From contig JAJDNB010000164.1 in NCBI GenBank assembly GCA_022340905.1, positions 1-32,944 on the forward strand: a stretch of DNA of 32,944 nt. Reading direction: 5' to 3'. Origin of the DNA: Deltaproteobacteria bacterium (GTDB lineage Bacteria > Desulfobacterota > Syntrophobacteria > BM002). The notes beneath the pieces were generated by a model, which did no database searches, was not told where the DNA came from, and worked only from the letters and a program-made list of their open reading frames with translations. The position numbers were made by a program, and so were the translations under genes. This document shows, piece after piece, positions 7,093-15,704 of the stretch; positions within the stretch are counted from its first letter, which is position 1, and each line of letters begins with the position of its first letter.

Positions 7093-9540
7093 ATGGGTAA
7101 ATCGAAAAGATTTATTCTTTTGTCGATTCTTTTCTTCTGCGGACTTTTCTACTGTGCTCAACTGGGCTGGGCAGCCAACCCGTTAGCAGTAAAGGCTGCA
7201 AAAGGCAAGAAAAAGTCTGAGGCCCAGGCAGAGGTCAAACCACCGGAAAAGCTCACCGGCGACCAGATCGATGGTTTTATGGCCACCCTCAGTGACCAGC
7301 AGGTCAGACGCCTTCTCATTGAAGAACTCAGGAAAAAGGCAGAGCAAGAAAAGGCGACCGCTCAGACCGGACAGTACGCTGAAAGAGGAAGCGGACTGCA
7401 ACAGGTGTTCGATGAAGCCGATGCCGCAGCTTCTGCGATTTTTACGCGAATTAGGAGAATTTTTCGTGAGTCGGCGTCGGTCTTGTCCCAACCCCGCGCC
7501 CTGATTGCTCTGTTATCCGACGACAAGGGAACTGCTTCCTTACTCTTGACCTTTGTAGAGCTGATTGGACTGATTGGAGTAGGTTTGTTAGGAGTGTGGC
7601 TGCTCGTACGTCTTACGGAAGATTATCGCAATCAGCTCCTTTCCACCGTGCCTCTAGGGAGCCTAGAGAAATTAGGCCGCATACTTCTACGGCTGCTCCT
7701 CAGTGCTTTGGTATTGGCTGCTTACGTACTGATCACCTTCGTCCTCTTTATCGTTTTCTATGATAAAGGAAGCGCTTCATATACTATTATTCTTACCTAC
7801 GTGATCGTCAGCTACTATTTACTGGCCATCATTTTCCTCGCCAGGATCCTCCTTTCACCCGCATCCCCCACCTTACGGTTGGTACCTATGGCGGATGAAG
7901 ATGCAGCTTTCCTCTACCGTTGGTTTCTCCGAATTACCATTGTGGCGGCGGTTATTGTCGGAGCGAGTGCGATTGTCCGCAATATCGTGCTCAGCGAGGA
8001 ACTCTACTTGCTTCTTTACAGCGCAGCGGGCCTCAGCGTTTTTCTACTACTCATCGTAATGATCTGGCAGAGTCGACAGAGAGTGGCGCAAGCTATCTGC
8101 CAGGATGCTGCTGAAGGTACTTGTGACTACTCCCCGCTGCGTGCCGGGTTTGCCAAGAGTTGGCATATCCTGGCGATTGTATATGTAATTTTGATGGGAG
8201 CCTTCTGGCAAATCGGCGCCTTGATCGAAGGAAAGGGAACCATCTTAAAACTCATTGGCAGCCTTTTCCTCATTCCTCTATTCGTCGGCATTGATCAATG
8301 GGGAGAACGTTTGATGAAGGTCGCCTCAGGTGAGTTGCCTGAAACCTTTGACTTAAGCGGAGACGAAAGGGTCGAAGCTGGGGATGATCCAGAATCAAGT
8401 GGCCGACACCTTACCGACCATGAACCCGCATGGGACGAGAAAGAGGTAACGCACCATTATATCCCCTTGCTCAAACAACTTTTCCGTATTGTGCTAGCGT
8501 TAGCCCTGCTCTTCCTCTTTCTCAGGTTATGGGACATTGACCTCTCCATCACCAGAATTTTCTCCTCCACTCTGCTCAGTATCATCGTTGCGGTATTGCT
8601 CGGACTTTTCATCTGGGAGTATACGAAAACGTTGATTGACAAAAAACTCGAGGAAGAATTCTCCGGAGATGGCGAAGAGATTGAGGAGGGTGGCGGCGCC
8701 GGCGGCACCAGGAAGGGCACCTTGCTAATGCTTCTTAGAAAATTTGTCCTTACCGTCCTGGTGGTAATTGTGATGATGATAGTATTGGCGCAAATAGGGG
8801 TAAACATCGGACCCATGATTGCCGGCGCCGGTATCGCTGGGCTGGCCATCGGCTTTGGCGCCCAGACCCTGGTGAAGGATATCATTTCGGGGGTGTTCTT
8901 CCTCGTTGACGATGCCTTCCGCGTAGGTGACTTTGTGGAAACGGCCGGCATGAAGGGTTCAGTTGAAAAAATCTCTTTGCGCTCCATGAGGCTTCGCAAC
9001 GCTCGCGGTCCGATAATCACAATTCCATTTGGTGATATGAAGACAGTTACAAACTTCAGCCGTGACTACCAAATCATGAAGCTCGATATCCGGGTTCGTT
9101 ACGACACCAACATCAAAAAAGTAAAAAAGATCATCAAAAAAATTGACCAGAAAATCCAGGAGGATCCGGAACTCGCAGCAGGTCTGCTTGACAAAATCAA
9201 GTCCCAGGGTGTGAAAGCAATGGATGATTCCGCCATGATAATGCGGGTCAAATTCAAGACAGTTCCCGGCCGGCAGTTCATTATCCGGCGAGAAGTATTT
9301 CAACGAATTCAAGAGGCCTTTCGTAAAGAGGGCATACAGTTCGCCCATCGCAACGTTACCGTGTATATGCCGCCAGAGACAACCGCCGGGGAATCAAAGA
9401 AGGAAACAGATAGCGAGGACGACTCCTCCACCTCAACTGATAAAAGAAAGCTCGAGGCAGCTGCGGCTGCAGCCCTCGCCATAGCCGCCGAGGAGGAGGA
9501 AGCCGCCAAAGAAGGTGAAAAAGAGAAAGACGACCGTTAA
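7093..9540 (+). CDS. Large MscS-family mechanosensitive channel with acidic tail
   Basis: 815 residues. A signal-like N-terminus (cleavage near LGWAA) is followed by a charged periplasmic stretch to about 130, roughly ten membrane helices, and a canonical MscS pore and beta domain from about 540 to 750 (GIAGLAIGFGAQTLVKD near 580-600, then DDAFRVGDFVE). The last 50 residues are Ser/Thr- then Ala/Glu-rich. The length and additional helices resemble the enlarged MscS paralogues such as YbiO or MscM, which open on membrane tension to release solutes. The start is supported by GGAAGGA upstream; a nearer ATG at 7086 only encodes four codons. It is a single gene with its own promoter and is not in an operon with the convergent cyclase. 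Confidence 0.92.
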   Translation: MGKSKRFILLSILFFCGLFYCAQLGWAANPLAVKAAKGKKKSEAQAEVKPPEKLTGDQIDGFMATLSDQQVRRLLIEELRKKAEQEKATAQTGQYAERGSGLQQVFDEADAAASAIFTRIRRIFRESASVLSQPRALIALLSDDKGTASLLLTFVELIGLIGVGLLGVWLLVRLTEDYRNQLLSTVPLGSLEKLGRILLRLLLSALVLAAYVLITFVLFIVFYDKGSASYTIILTYVIVSYYLLAIIFLARILLSPASPTLRLVPMADEDAAFLYRWFLRITIVAAVIVGASAIVRNIVLSEELYLLLYSAAGLSVFLLLIVMIWQSRQRVAQAICQDAAEGTCDYSPLRAGFAKSWHILAIVYVILMGAFWQIGALIEGKGTILKLIGSLFLIPLFVGIDQWGERLMKVASGELPETFDLSGDERVEAGDDPESSGRHLTDHEPAWDEKEVTHHYIPLLKQLFRIVLALALLFLFLRLWDIDLSITRIFSSTLLSIIVAVLLGLFIWEYTKTLIDKKLEEEFSGDGEEIEEGGGAGGTRKGTLLMLLRKFVLTVLVVIVMMIVLAQIGVNIGPMIAGAGIAGLAIGFGAQTLVKDIISGVFFLVDDAFRVGDFVETAGMKGSVEKISLRSMRLRNARGPIITIPFGDMKTVTNFSRDYQIMKLDIRVRYDTNIKKVKKIIKKIDQKIQEDPELAAGLLDKIKSQGVKAMDDSAMIMRVKFKTVPGRQFIIRREVFQRIQEAFRKEGIQFAHRNVTVYMPPETTAGESKKETDSEDDSSTSTDKRKLEAAAAAALAIAAEEEEAAKEGEKEKDDR

Positions 9541-9594
9541 ATAAATTGCGGATTGAGGAATTAAAGTTGTAGATTTCGCGGGTGGAAATTGGGG

Positions 9595-10827
9595 TTAGGT
9601 GCTGGTGCGATTGCGTCCAGCTTTTTTTGCTCGATACAGAGCTTTATCTGCCGCAGTAAGGACTTGCTCCGAAAAGGTGTATTTTTCGTTTCTCTCCGCA
9701 ACACCAATACTTATGGTTACTTTCACTCTTTTTCGAAACCCTCTAACCCCCTTCGGCTTTTCTATTTTTTTACCTGATCGATTGCTCCCCCGAATTACAA
9801 AACGCGCCCGTTCCACAGTTTTTCTCAATCCCTCTAGATGAGAAATGGCCGCTTTGCTATTCAGCCCGGGAAAAAGAATGGTAAACTCCTCGCCCCCGTA
9901 GCGAAAAGCTTTGCCGCCGCCGGATACCATGGTTAGCTTCGACGCTACCAATCGCAAAACCTCGTCGCCAACCTCGTGGCCGTAACGATCGTTAAACTTC
10001 TTGAAGAAATCAATATCAACCATAGCCACAGTAAAGTTGCCACTCAGTTGAGGAAGCTTTTCCTCCAAAGCGCGCCTGCCAGGAAGGCCAGTCAATTCAT
10101 CTTTAAAGGCCATGCTATGGGAGGTTTCAATCACCGAGACGACTAAAACAAGTCCCGCGGTAGCCAAATAGATAGTTGAAATTGGACCAACCTTGCCCAC
10201 CGCAAAAGCTAGGAAAACCGACAACAGCGCCCAAAAGAAACCATTTTCAATTACCGACTCGTTTTGAATAAAACCGACGGTGAAAGAAAGAAATGCTATG
10301 CCAAAGGAAAAAAGACAAGGAAGTGAAAGGGGGAGACGTGAAAGCAAGTTTTCGTCAGCCACGGAATAGTTTACCAAAGCGGCTAGGCCCCAGCCTCGGT
10401 ATCGACATAGGAGAAATACACCCAAAACTTGCAGCAGGATGATGCTCAGTCGAACCGCGCCATAGAAGGTTAAAATCCCCCGCTCTCTCATGCGAGAGAC
10501 AAACACGAGATTCAGAGGCAGAAGAAAACCAATGGCATTGTAAACAGTTTGGTCGATTCCTCTTGAGGCGACACCTATGTTAGGGGAGAATATAAGCAAT
10601 CCCCTGTCTGCTAGAGCAAGTAAAAGCATGGCAAAGATCAAGCGACTGCGGTTGAAGCGCCAGCCGAGCAAAATTCCGGCTGCTGCCACCAAATATGGAT
10701 AAATGTGCACCAGAGCAAACAGTGATTTATCCGGAAGGCCAAAAGATATAAGGACAGCCGCGGTAAAAACCACAAGTCCACCGGGAACGAAAAGGGAGAA
10801 GAGGGTTCTTACAACCACCGAATTCAA
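9595..10827 (-). CDS. Membrane-bound GGDEF diguanylate cyclase
   Basis: 410 residues: six or more membrane helices in the first 235 residues, then a GGDEF domain from about 240 to 410 with the active motif RYGGEEF at 309-315 and the upstream DELTGLPGRR and DIDFFKKFND landmarks. It should make c-di-GMP from two GTP at the inner membrane; the N-terminal multi-helix region is a sensor of unknown ligand. The position normally holding the RxxD inhibitory site reads SGGG, so product inhibition at that site is probably absent. The start is TTG at 10827 with AAGGAG upstream. A basic insert (about 340-365) with several Lys/Arg sits between GGEEF and the C-terminal SIGVAE motif. Confidence 0.92.
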   Translation of the reverse strand: MNSVVVRTLFSLFVPGGLVVFTAAVLISFGLPDKSLFALVHIYPYLVAAAGILLGWRFNRSRLIFAMLLLALADRGLLIFSPNIGVASRGIDQTVYNAIGFLLPLNLVFVSRMRERGILTFYGAVRLSIILLQVLGVFLLCRYRGWGLAALVNYSVADENLLSRLPLSLPCLFSFGIAFLSFTVGFIQNESVIENGFFWALLSVFLAFAVGKVGPISTIYLATAGLVLVVSVIETSHSMAFKDELTGLPGRRALEEKLPQLSGNFTVAMVDIDFFKKFNDRYGHEVGDEVLRLVASKLTMVSGGGKAFRYGGEEFTILFPGLNSKAAISHLEGLRKTVERARFVIRGSNRSGKKIEKPKGVRGFRKRVKVTISIGVAERNEKYTFSEQVLTAADKALYRAKKAGRNRTST

Positions 10828-11334
10828 CTCGCTAAACTCCTTTCGCCGGCCAAGTGGACGTTACCTCATTGAGGAGATTTCGGAGCATTCTCAGAGCCGG
10901 GACTGGTCGAATGCGATGCAATCAACGTGCCGAAGGATGCTGCTATCGGCGGACAGCCCATTAGTCATATGGCTTCGCCGTCATTGGGTCATTATGCTTC
11001 GCTGTCATTTATCGTAAAAGGTAAAAGCTAGAGATCGGAGGTCAGAAGATTTGCGGAATGCGGATTCCGGATTTCGGAATTAGGGAATTGGAGAATTAGA
11101 AAATTAGGGAATTCGTAAAAATCGCAGAAGACGTAGAAATCGTAGAAGTCGACCGTTTAGCTCATAGGCCACAGAAAAAACCTAATTCAGAGATCGGAGA
11201 TCTGAACATAGCGAGTAAAAGACTGAGCCTATGCGGACAACGTTTAACGGATAACTAATAACGTTATGCCCCGTTCACCGCTCACGGCTTACTGGTCACC
11301 GCTTACATTTTGATGGCTTCGACAAATCAACTAA
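10828..11334. other. Spacer without genes; degenerate repeat tracts
   Basis: No convincing gene. From 10963 to 11014 there are two CTTCGCYGTCATT units, and from about 11053 to 11150 a tract built from GGAATTAGGGAATT, GCGGATTCCGGATTTCGG and CGTAGAAATCGTAGAAGTC words. Around 11268-11310 a further motif (CCGTTCACCGCTCACGG) repeats in degenerate form. Confidence 0.5.
10963..11014. repeat. CTTCGCTGTCATT repeat, copies 1 and 2
   Basis: GGCTTCGCCGTCATT at 10971 is followed by CTTCGCTGTCATTTATCG at 10997-11014. The second matches 17 of 18 bases at 30544-30561, about 19.5 kb away. Confidence 0.6.
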
Positions 11335-11362
11335 TTGACAATCGACTCGATCCGGGGATAGT
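11335..11362 (+). promoter_or_regulatory. Putative sigma-70 promoter of the SIS gene
   Basis: TTGACA at 11335-11340, a 16-base spacer and GATAGT at 11357-11362 (4/6). A GGAGGAGGG ribosome site follows before the ATG at 11391. Confidence 0.45.
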
Positions 11363-11390
11363 TTTGAGGGGGTAGGAGGAGGGAAGCTTC

Positions 11391-12542
11391 ATGCTCGGAG
11401 ATGAATACATTTATCAAGAGATGCTCGAGCAGGAAAAAATTGTTTCTCTTCAGCAGACGCTCCCTCCGCTGGAGTGGCCCGTTCCTTCGCATAGGGTATT
11501 TATCACAGGATCGGGGGATTCCTATTGTGCCGCCCTTTTCGGCCAGTGGGTGATGAAGGAACGTGGCCAGGTATTTGGTCTGCCAGCCCTTGAAGCAAGT
11601 CAAGCTGCCCAGAACTTCCAGCCTGGTGACACTCTCATCGGCATCAGCGTTTCCGGCCATACGGCAAGGGTTTTAGAAGCGGCAAAGAGAGCCTTGGCCG
11701 CAGGTGCCCAGGTAGTAGCTATAACCGACAATCTCTGCAGCCCGTTAGCAGAGCTGGCCTCTTCGATCTGGCCTATTTACGCTTCTCCCCAGGATGAACT
11801 AAGGAATACTAAATATACAGACGCGTGTGCTAAACAATACGTCGGTTATCACCACGATGTTGCTCAGACCAAAACATTCTGGGCTGTACTGCTTACTCTT
11901 GTAAGAGCAAGCGAAATAGAACTAGACTGGCATCTCCTCCTAGAGCACACTCGTACCTTACTCTCACCCACATTTTATGATCCCTTATTCAACAAAGCCA
12001 ATTTCTGGGCCGAAAGCAGGCAAACCTTCTTTTTGGGAAGCGGTTGGGCGAAGATTGCAGCTCGCTTTGCCAGTTACAAAATGTGCGAGTTCAATCGCCT
12101 GTCACTTTTCGCCGGCATGGAGGAATACTGCCACACTCTCTACTTCATAACCCGATCGAAGGACACTGTTGTTTTGCTTATCTCAGACGAGGATACTGCT
12201 GCCAGAGCAATGGAGATTGTACCTGTGCTCTGCGAATTCTTCGACGCCAGGATCATCTGGCTCCAACCTGAGATTTCTTACAGTGAGCACACGCCTAGCA
12301 AAACTGACTACGGTGTTGAGGTGGTAAACATACCCGCCTCCAGTCAGCCCCTGCAGCAGTTTCTCGATTCCTTCCTGGCGCTGAAATGGCTGACCTATGC
12401 CATCGGCAGGGTTGACGCTCCCAACATCAATACCTTCCATGCCGGCTACGATACAGAGCGGCTTGTGTCGGGCACCTTGCGAACCATCCGCAAATCTGTC
12501 ATTAGAACGCCTAAACCAAAAAAATTGGCGAAAGCTGACTAG
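11391..12542 (+). CDS. Two-SIS-domain sugar-phosphate isomerase-like protein
   Basis: 383 residues with two SIS folds: the first about 30-150 (ITGSGDSYCAALFGQW, GISVSGHTARVLEAAKRAL, VVAITDN) and the second about 195-330 (FLGSGWAKIAARFASYK). The two-domain plan and the GMEEYCHTLYF segment, placing an acidic residue and His where GlmS-type isomerases have AELKHGP, resemble the isomerase half of glucosamine-6-phosphate synthase without its glutaminase half. It may isomerise or deaminate a phosphosugar, but the substrate cannot be read from the sequence. It has a strong GGAGGAGGG site and its own promoter. Its TAG overlaps the stop of the convergent zinc-ribbon gene in a CTAG. Confidence 0.82.
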   Translation: MLGDEYIYQEMLEQEKIVSLQQTLPPLEWPVPSHRVFITGSGDSYCAALFGQWVMKERGQVFGLPALEASQAAQNFQPGDTLIGISVSGHTARVLEAAKRALAAGAQVVAITDNLCSPLAELASSIWPIYASPQDELRNTKYTDACAKQYVGYHHDVAQTKTFWAVLLTLVRASEIELDWHLLLEHTRTLLSPTFYDPLFNKANFWAESRQTFFLGSGWAKIAARFASYKMCEFNRLSLFAGMEEYCHTLYFITRSKDTVVLLISDEDTAARAMEIVPVLCEFFDARIIWLQPEISYSEHTPSKTDYGVEVVNIPASSQPLQQFLDSFLALKWLTYAIGRVDAPNINTFHAGYDTERLVSGTLRTIRKSVIRTPKPKKLAKAD

Positions 12543-12745
12543 CGAGGAGTGCTGTCAGCACCTCCTGCCTCATACGAACAGGTGGTAAAGTCTATGGTAG
12601 TGCCACATTTCGCGCATGTGTGCGTCTTATTAAATTCGTCGGAAAAGATTTCTTTCTCTTCTCCGCAACTGTTGCACTTGCAAACGAACGATTTGAGATC
12701 CTTAAAAGATTGGTACCCTGGGCAATGCTGTGGTGTTGTAGTCAT
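12539..12745 (-). CDS. Small zinc-ribbon protein
   Basis: 68 residues with seven Cys: C8, C22, C24, C27, C44, C47 and C56. C24-x2-C27 and C44-x2-C47 form a plausible zinc ribbon. The start is supported by a purine-rich GGAGGAGGAG site upstream. It has no signal peptide and ends in a loose tail (GGADSTPR). I know of similar small ribbon proteins in anaerobic Deltaproteobacteria, but no function can be assigned; redox, RNA or protein binding are all open. It converges with the SIS gene and shares the bases of its stop codon. Confidence 0.78.
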   Translation of the reverse strand: MTTTPQHCPGYQSFKDLKSFVCKCNSCGEEKEIFSDEFNKTHTCAKCGTTIDFTTCSYEAGGADSTPR

Positions 12746-13100
12746 GATAAATCTCCTCCTCCAGATTCTGATTCAGTTGTTCCAGATGTCATGGCTTTAC
12801 GCGAGAATCATATTTTCTCAATATGAAAGTTTAGTCAGCCATCTGATAAAAGTCCAGGGAAAAGACCTTAGAAAATTGGAGCACGCGAACCACTGAGGCA
12901 GGTAATCTCGTCTGAGTTACAAAGGTCGTAAGTCAAATTAAGGTAATAGTTATCGATCTTCCATATATGAGGTACAACATTTGCATAGCATATGGGGTTG
13001 TATTTGTGATAAATTGGCTCATTATGGACTAATTCTTTTCACGTATTCAGTTATCTTCACAAAGAATATAAGTCAAATCTTTCACAAGGAGGATGTCTCC
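12746..13100. other. Divergent spacer, AT-rich
   Basis: No gene beyond an upstream extension of the next frame that lacks a ribosome site. It holds a short hairpin CATATT/AATATG near 12808-12824 and an AGGTAATAGTTAT word at 12941 that resembles the hairpin family at 14359 and 15417. Promoters for the flanking divergent genes must lie here, but I cannot pick them with confidence. Confidence 0.4.
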
Positions 13101-13415
13101 ATGGGTACTTTCAGGAAACAGTCACTGGTTTTTCTCCTGGCAGTTGTGCTCGCCTTCACCTGGGCAGCTTCCCCCGTTCTGGCCGCGGAAAAGAAGTATG
13201 TAGTCGGAGAAGACAGGAACGCACCTGCCATGATCTTTGACTTGGTGCTCCTCAGACCTCTGGGTTTGGTTGGTTTCGCCGCAGGCACAGTCTTCTTCTT
13301 CGTTTCTTTGCCATTCAGTCTCCTTGGGGGCAATACTGGAGAAGCGGCGCAGAAACTTGTGGTGGCACCTGCCAAGTACACTTTTACACGTCCACTCGGT
13401 GCAGAAGATTACTAA
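13101..13415 (+). CDS. Small exported membrane-associated protein, unknown function
   Basis: 104 residues from the ATG at 13101, chosen because AAGGAGGATG lies just upstream; a longer frame from 12981 has no such site. A signal peptide ends near SPVLAAEKK. The mature part has one hydrophobic segment (LGLVGFAAGTVFFFVSLPFS) between two RPLG motifs (LLRPLGLV and TRPLGAED). I recall similar RPLG-flanked small proteins in other Proteobacteria, but no function is known to me. It is 113 bases upstream of uppP on the same strand, so co-transcription is possible. Confidence 0.78.
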   Translation: MGTFRKQSLVFLLAVVLAFTWAASPVLAAEKKYVVGEDRNAPAMIFDLVLLRPLGLVGFAAGTVFFFVSLPFSLLGGNTGEAAQKLVVAPAKYTFTRPLGAEDY

Positions 13416-13528
13416 GGTAATACTTCGCTCACCTCACCTTCTCGCCAAGGAGCTGGCTCGCCAGTATTGGTGGGCGATTTTGCTGTGTTGACTTTGTTTT
13501 GGTTCCCGTAGAACGTGAGCTCTAATCT

Positions 13529-14353
13529 ATGAATGTCCTGGAGGCCTTGTGTCTCGGCGCTCTGCAAGGAGTAACTGAATTTCTGCCTATTAGTAGCTCA
13601 GGACATTTGGTACTGGCCCAACATCTGTTAGGATTCCAGGAATCACAACTGTTCTTTGACATTGCGGTGCATGTAGGTACCCTCATGGCCGTATTCCTGG
13701 TATTTTGGCGTGACTTGGCCCTGATGGTCAGAGGAAGCTTCAGGGCCATAGGCCAGGCCATTTCCTCCCAAACCGCTTTCAACTCCACCGGTCTGGATAG
13801 TAGCGTAAAGATGGCCTTAATGATTTTGGTAGGTTCCATTCCCACCGCCCTCATAGGTTTATTTCTGAAGGACGTCTTCGAGCAATTTTTTACCTCAGCC
13901 AAAATCGTGGCTTTGGGTTTGTGGGTCACTGGCTCTTTTCTTATCTGGAGTCGTTGGGCCAAGCCGCGCCGCACGCTTCTGGAAAACCCCGGTGTATTTG
14001 ACGCGCTGTTTATTGGCTTAGTCCAAGGCATGGCAATCACCCCTGGCCTCTCACGCTCTGGTGTTACCATCACCACGGGAATGCTCCTCGGCCTTGGACC
14101 AGACCTGGCATTCCGCTTTTCTTTTCTCCTTTCTATTCCGGCTATCCTGGGAGCTCTGGTCCTCGAAGCTTTCCACAAAGGCGGCAACCACCCTGAATGG
14201 CATGTGGTGGCCGTAGGCTTCTTCTCGGCCTTTTTCGTCGGCTGGGCCGCCTTGCGCCTCCTGCGGTCTCTGGTAGATAAAGGAAAGCTCTTCTATTTCG
14301 CCCCCTATTGCTTTGTTTTGGGAGTTTTGGCTCTCGCTATTGCCCTCTTCTGA
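13529..14353 (+). CDS. uppP: Undecaprenyl-diphosphatase
   Basis: 274 residues, the usual length of the UppP/BacA family, with about eight membrane helices. Both signature motifs are intact: EFLPISSSGH near residues 17-26 and ITPGLSRSG near 170-178, which contribute the catalytic Glu, His, Ser and Arg. It dephosphorylates undecaprenyl pyrophosphate at the outer face of the inner membrane to recycle the lipid carrier for peptidoglycan and O-antigen; extra copies give bacitracin resistance. The ribosome site is weak (GTGAGC). It converges with the response-regulator gene, and a near-perfect hairpin begins six bases after its stop. Confidence 0.95.
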   Translation: MNVLEALCLGALQGVTEFLPISSSGHLVLAQHLLGFQESQLFFDIAVHVGTLMAVFLVFWRDLALMVRGSFRAIGQAISSQTAFNSTGLDSSVKMALMILVGSIPTALIGLFLKDVFEQFFTSAKIVALGLWVTGSFLIWSRWAKPRRTLLENPGVFDALFIGLVQGMAITPGLSRSGVTITTGMLLGLGPDLAFRFSFLLSIPAILGALVLEAFHKGGNHPEWHVVAVGFFSAFFVGWAALRLLRSLVDKGKLFYFAPYCFVLGVLALAIALF

Positions 14354-14358
14354 GACGA

Positions 14359-14399
14359 AGGTAATAGATGGGTTATTGGATGTATCCCACCTATTACCT
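14359..14399. repeat. AGGTAATA hairpin, copy 1 (possible bidirectional terminator)
   Basis: AGGTAATAGATGGG at 14359-14372 pairs with CCCACCTATTACCT at 14386-14399 (13 of 14) across a 13-base loop. It lies between convergent uppP and the regulator gene and belongs to the same family as 15417-15474. It lacks a T-run, so intrinsic termination is unproven. Confidence 0.65.
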
Positions 14400-14515
14400 A
14401 AGACCCATAACCCTTAAATTAATCAACTGGCGCCATGGGCTCTGCCTTGTTGTCTTTGTGCTCTGCGTGATCTTCGTGGTGTGAAACAGTGGGGATGTGA
14501 GACTCTTTCGGTTGG

Positions 14516-15160
14516 TCAGATTAATTCAACGAGCTTTCTGCGCACTGCATAATGTACCAGTTCTGCGGTGCTCTTGCAGCCAAGCTTCAGGAGAATATTG
14601 GTGCGGTGAGTATCCAGAGTGCGGACGCTTATGTTGAGTCTCTTGCCAATCTCTTTCCTACTTTTTCCCTCAGCTATGAGCTTGAGCACCTCCCGCTCTC
14701 GCGGTGAGAGTCTGGCTTGCTCCTTTTTGTCGTCAATTTCATCGTATCCATTGATTTGGTCGACCGATATGGACGGACTCAAAAATCGTTCGCCCTTACA
14801 GATGGCTTTGAGCGCGCCAAAAAGACATTTGGCATCGGCATCTTTCACCAGGTAGCCTGAACCGCCAGCCTCAAAAAACTGGGCAACAAATCCTTCATCC
14901 TTATGCATGGTAAGGGCTACCACTTTAATCCCTGGCAGCGCTTCAGTGATGTGACGAGTCGCCTCGATACCACTCAGGTCAGGCATAGAAAGGTCCATAA
15001 GAACGAGGTCTGGGCGACATTTCTTGACCTGCTCAATAGCTGAGTGGCAGTTGTCGGTACTACCGATCACACAAAATTCTGGTCTGGCCTCTAGAAGGAG
15101 TTTCAGGGACTCGGCGAAAATGGTGTGGTCATCAACGAGAAAGACGTTGTGTTTTTGCAT
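14516..15160 (-). CDS. NarL/FixJ-type response regulator
   Basis: 214 residues: receiver domain 1-120 with the acidic pair D10/D11, phospho-acceptor D56 in LVLMDLSMPD, the Thr/Lys switch residues further on, and a LuxR-type helix-turn-helix at about 148-210 (LSPREREVLKLIAEGKSRKE). It should bind DNA when phosphorylated. No histidine kinase gene adjoins it, so the partner is unknown. No Shine-Dalgarno is evident before the ATG at 15160. A linker of about 25 residues rich in Glu/Lys separates the domains. Confidence 0.94.
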   Translation of the reverse strand: MQKHNVFLVDDHTIFAESLKLLLEARPEFCVIGSTDNCHSAIEQVKKCRPDLVLMDLSMPDLSGIEATRHITEALPGIKVVALTMHKDEGFVAQFFEAGGSGYLVKDADAKCLFGALKAICKGERFLSPSISVDQINGYDEIDDKKEQARLSPREREVLKLIAEGKSRKEIGKRLNISVRTLDTHRTNILLKLGCKSTAELVHYAVRRKLVELI

Positions 15161-15498
15161 GGCAGTGTCGTGCGCATCTGGGGTTACATGCTCTTACACC
15201 ACTTTTCTGTAACCATTCATCTCACGAATCTGTTCCGCAGCTCCTCGAAAGATACAGAGTCGGGGGAAAATCAATCATTTTTTATTAGCAGATTGCTCAG
15301 CCTTGGGTCAACAGTAATTCAAGACTCTGCTAAAAAACCCATGCTTGCTGTTTGCCAAAGAAGGAAGCAAATGCAAATAAGGACAGGGTAAGCTGGGAGC
15401 GAAACGACACGGCGAAAGGTAATAAGTTAAGGGTAATAGGTTAGAGGTTGGAGAGATCCCATAACTTATTACCTATCACCCAGGACCGATAAATTACG
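15161..15498. other. Spacer upstream of the regulator and the tRNA
   Basis: No gene supported. It contains the second AGGTAATA hairpin (15417-15474) and otherwise shows no recognised element. Confidence 0.4.
15417..15474. repeat. AGGTAATA hairpin, copy 2
   Basis: AGGTAATAAGTTAAGGG at 15417-15433 pairs with CCCATAACTTATTACCT at 15458-15474, 16 of 17 bases, across a 24-base loop. The right arm and its flank align with the copy at 14386-14420, so both are copies of one element. Confidence 0.7.
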
Positions 15499-15527
15499 TT
15501 GACACTTCTTCATCTACTTGATATAAA
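15499..15527 (+). promoter_or_regulatory. Consensus sigma-70 promoter of tRNA-Ala
   Basis: TTGACA at 15499-15504, exactly 17 bases, then TATAAA at 15522-15527. Transcription would start near 15534, about ten bases before the mature tRNA. Confidence 0.75.
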
Positions 15528-15544
15528 TAAATTTTACACGAGGT

Positions 15545-15621
<77 letters not shown>

Positions 15622-15642
15622 ATTTTATTTTTATGGCAAAAT

Positions 15643-15704
15643 AGCCGGAAGTAACGGATCATTGATAGACAAAGCCAGATCCGCACTGCCGGCTTTTTCT
15701 TTTT
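15643..15704 (+). terminator. Two-stem rho-independent terminator after tRNA-Ala
   Basis: Outer stem AGCCGG (15643-15648) pairs with CCGGCT (15689-15694); inner stem CGGATC (15655-15660) pairs with GATCCG (15678-15683). A T-rich run TTTTTCTTTTT follows to 15704. Confidence 0.75.

Noticed and set aside
7086-7100. Four-codon upstream frame (MKNG) before the MscS start
   Set aside because: It overlaps the true start and is too short to call regulatory without data.
8457-9020. 187-codon minus-strand frame opposite the MscS gene
   Set aside because: Ser/Ile/Pro-rich shadow composition; the MscS domain on the plus strand is continuous.
10828-11390. CRISPR or tandem satellite array in the long spacer
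   Set aside because: The repeats are degenerate, of unequal length and without regular spacers.
12981-13100. N-terminal extension of the small exported protein
   Set aside because: No ribosome site, and it would bury the signal peptide; AAGGAGGATG directly precedes the ATG at 13101.
13522-14187. 221-codon minus-strand frame opposite uppP
   Set aside because: Arg/Lys/Pro-rich shadow of a membrane-protein gene; uppP motifs are intact on the plus strand.
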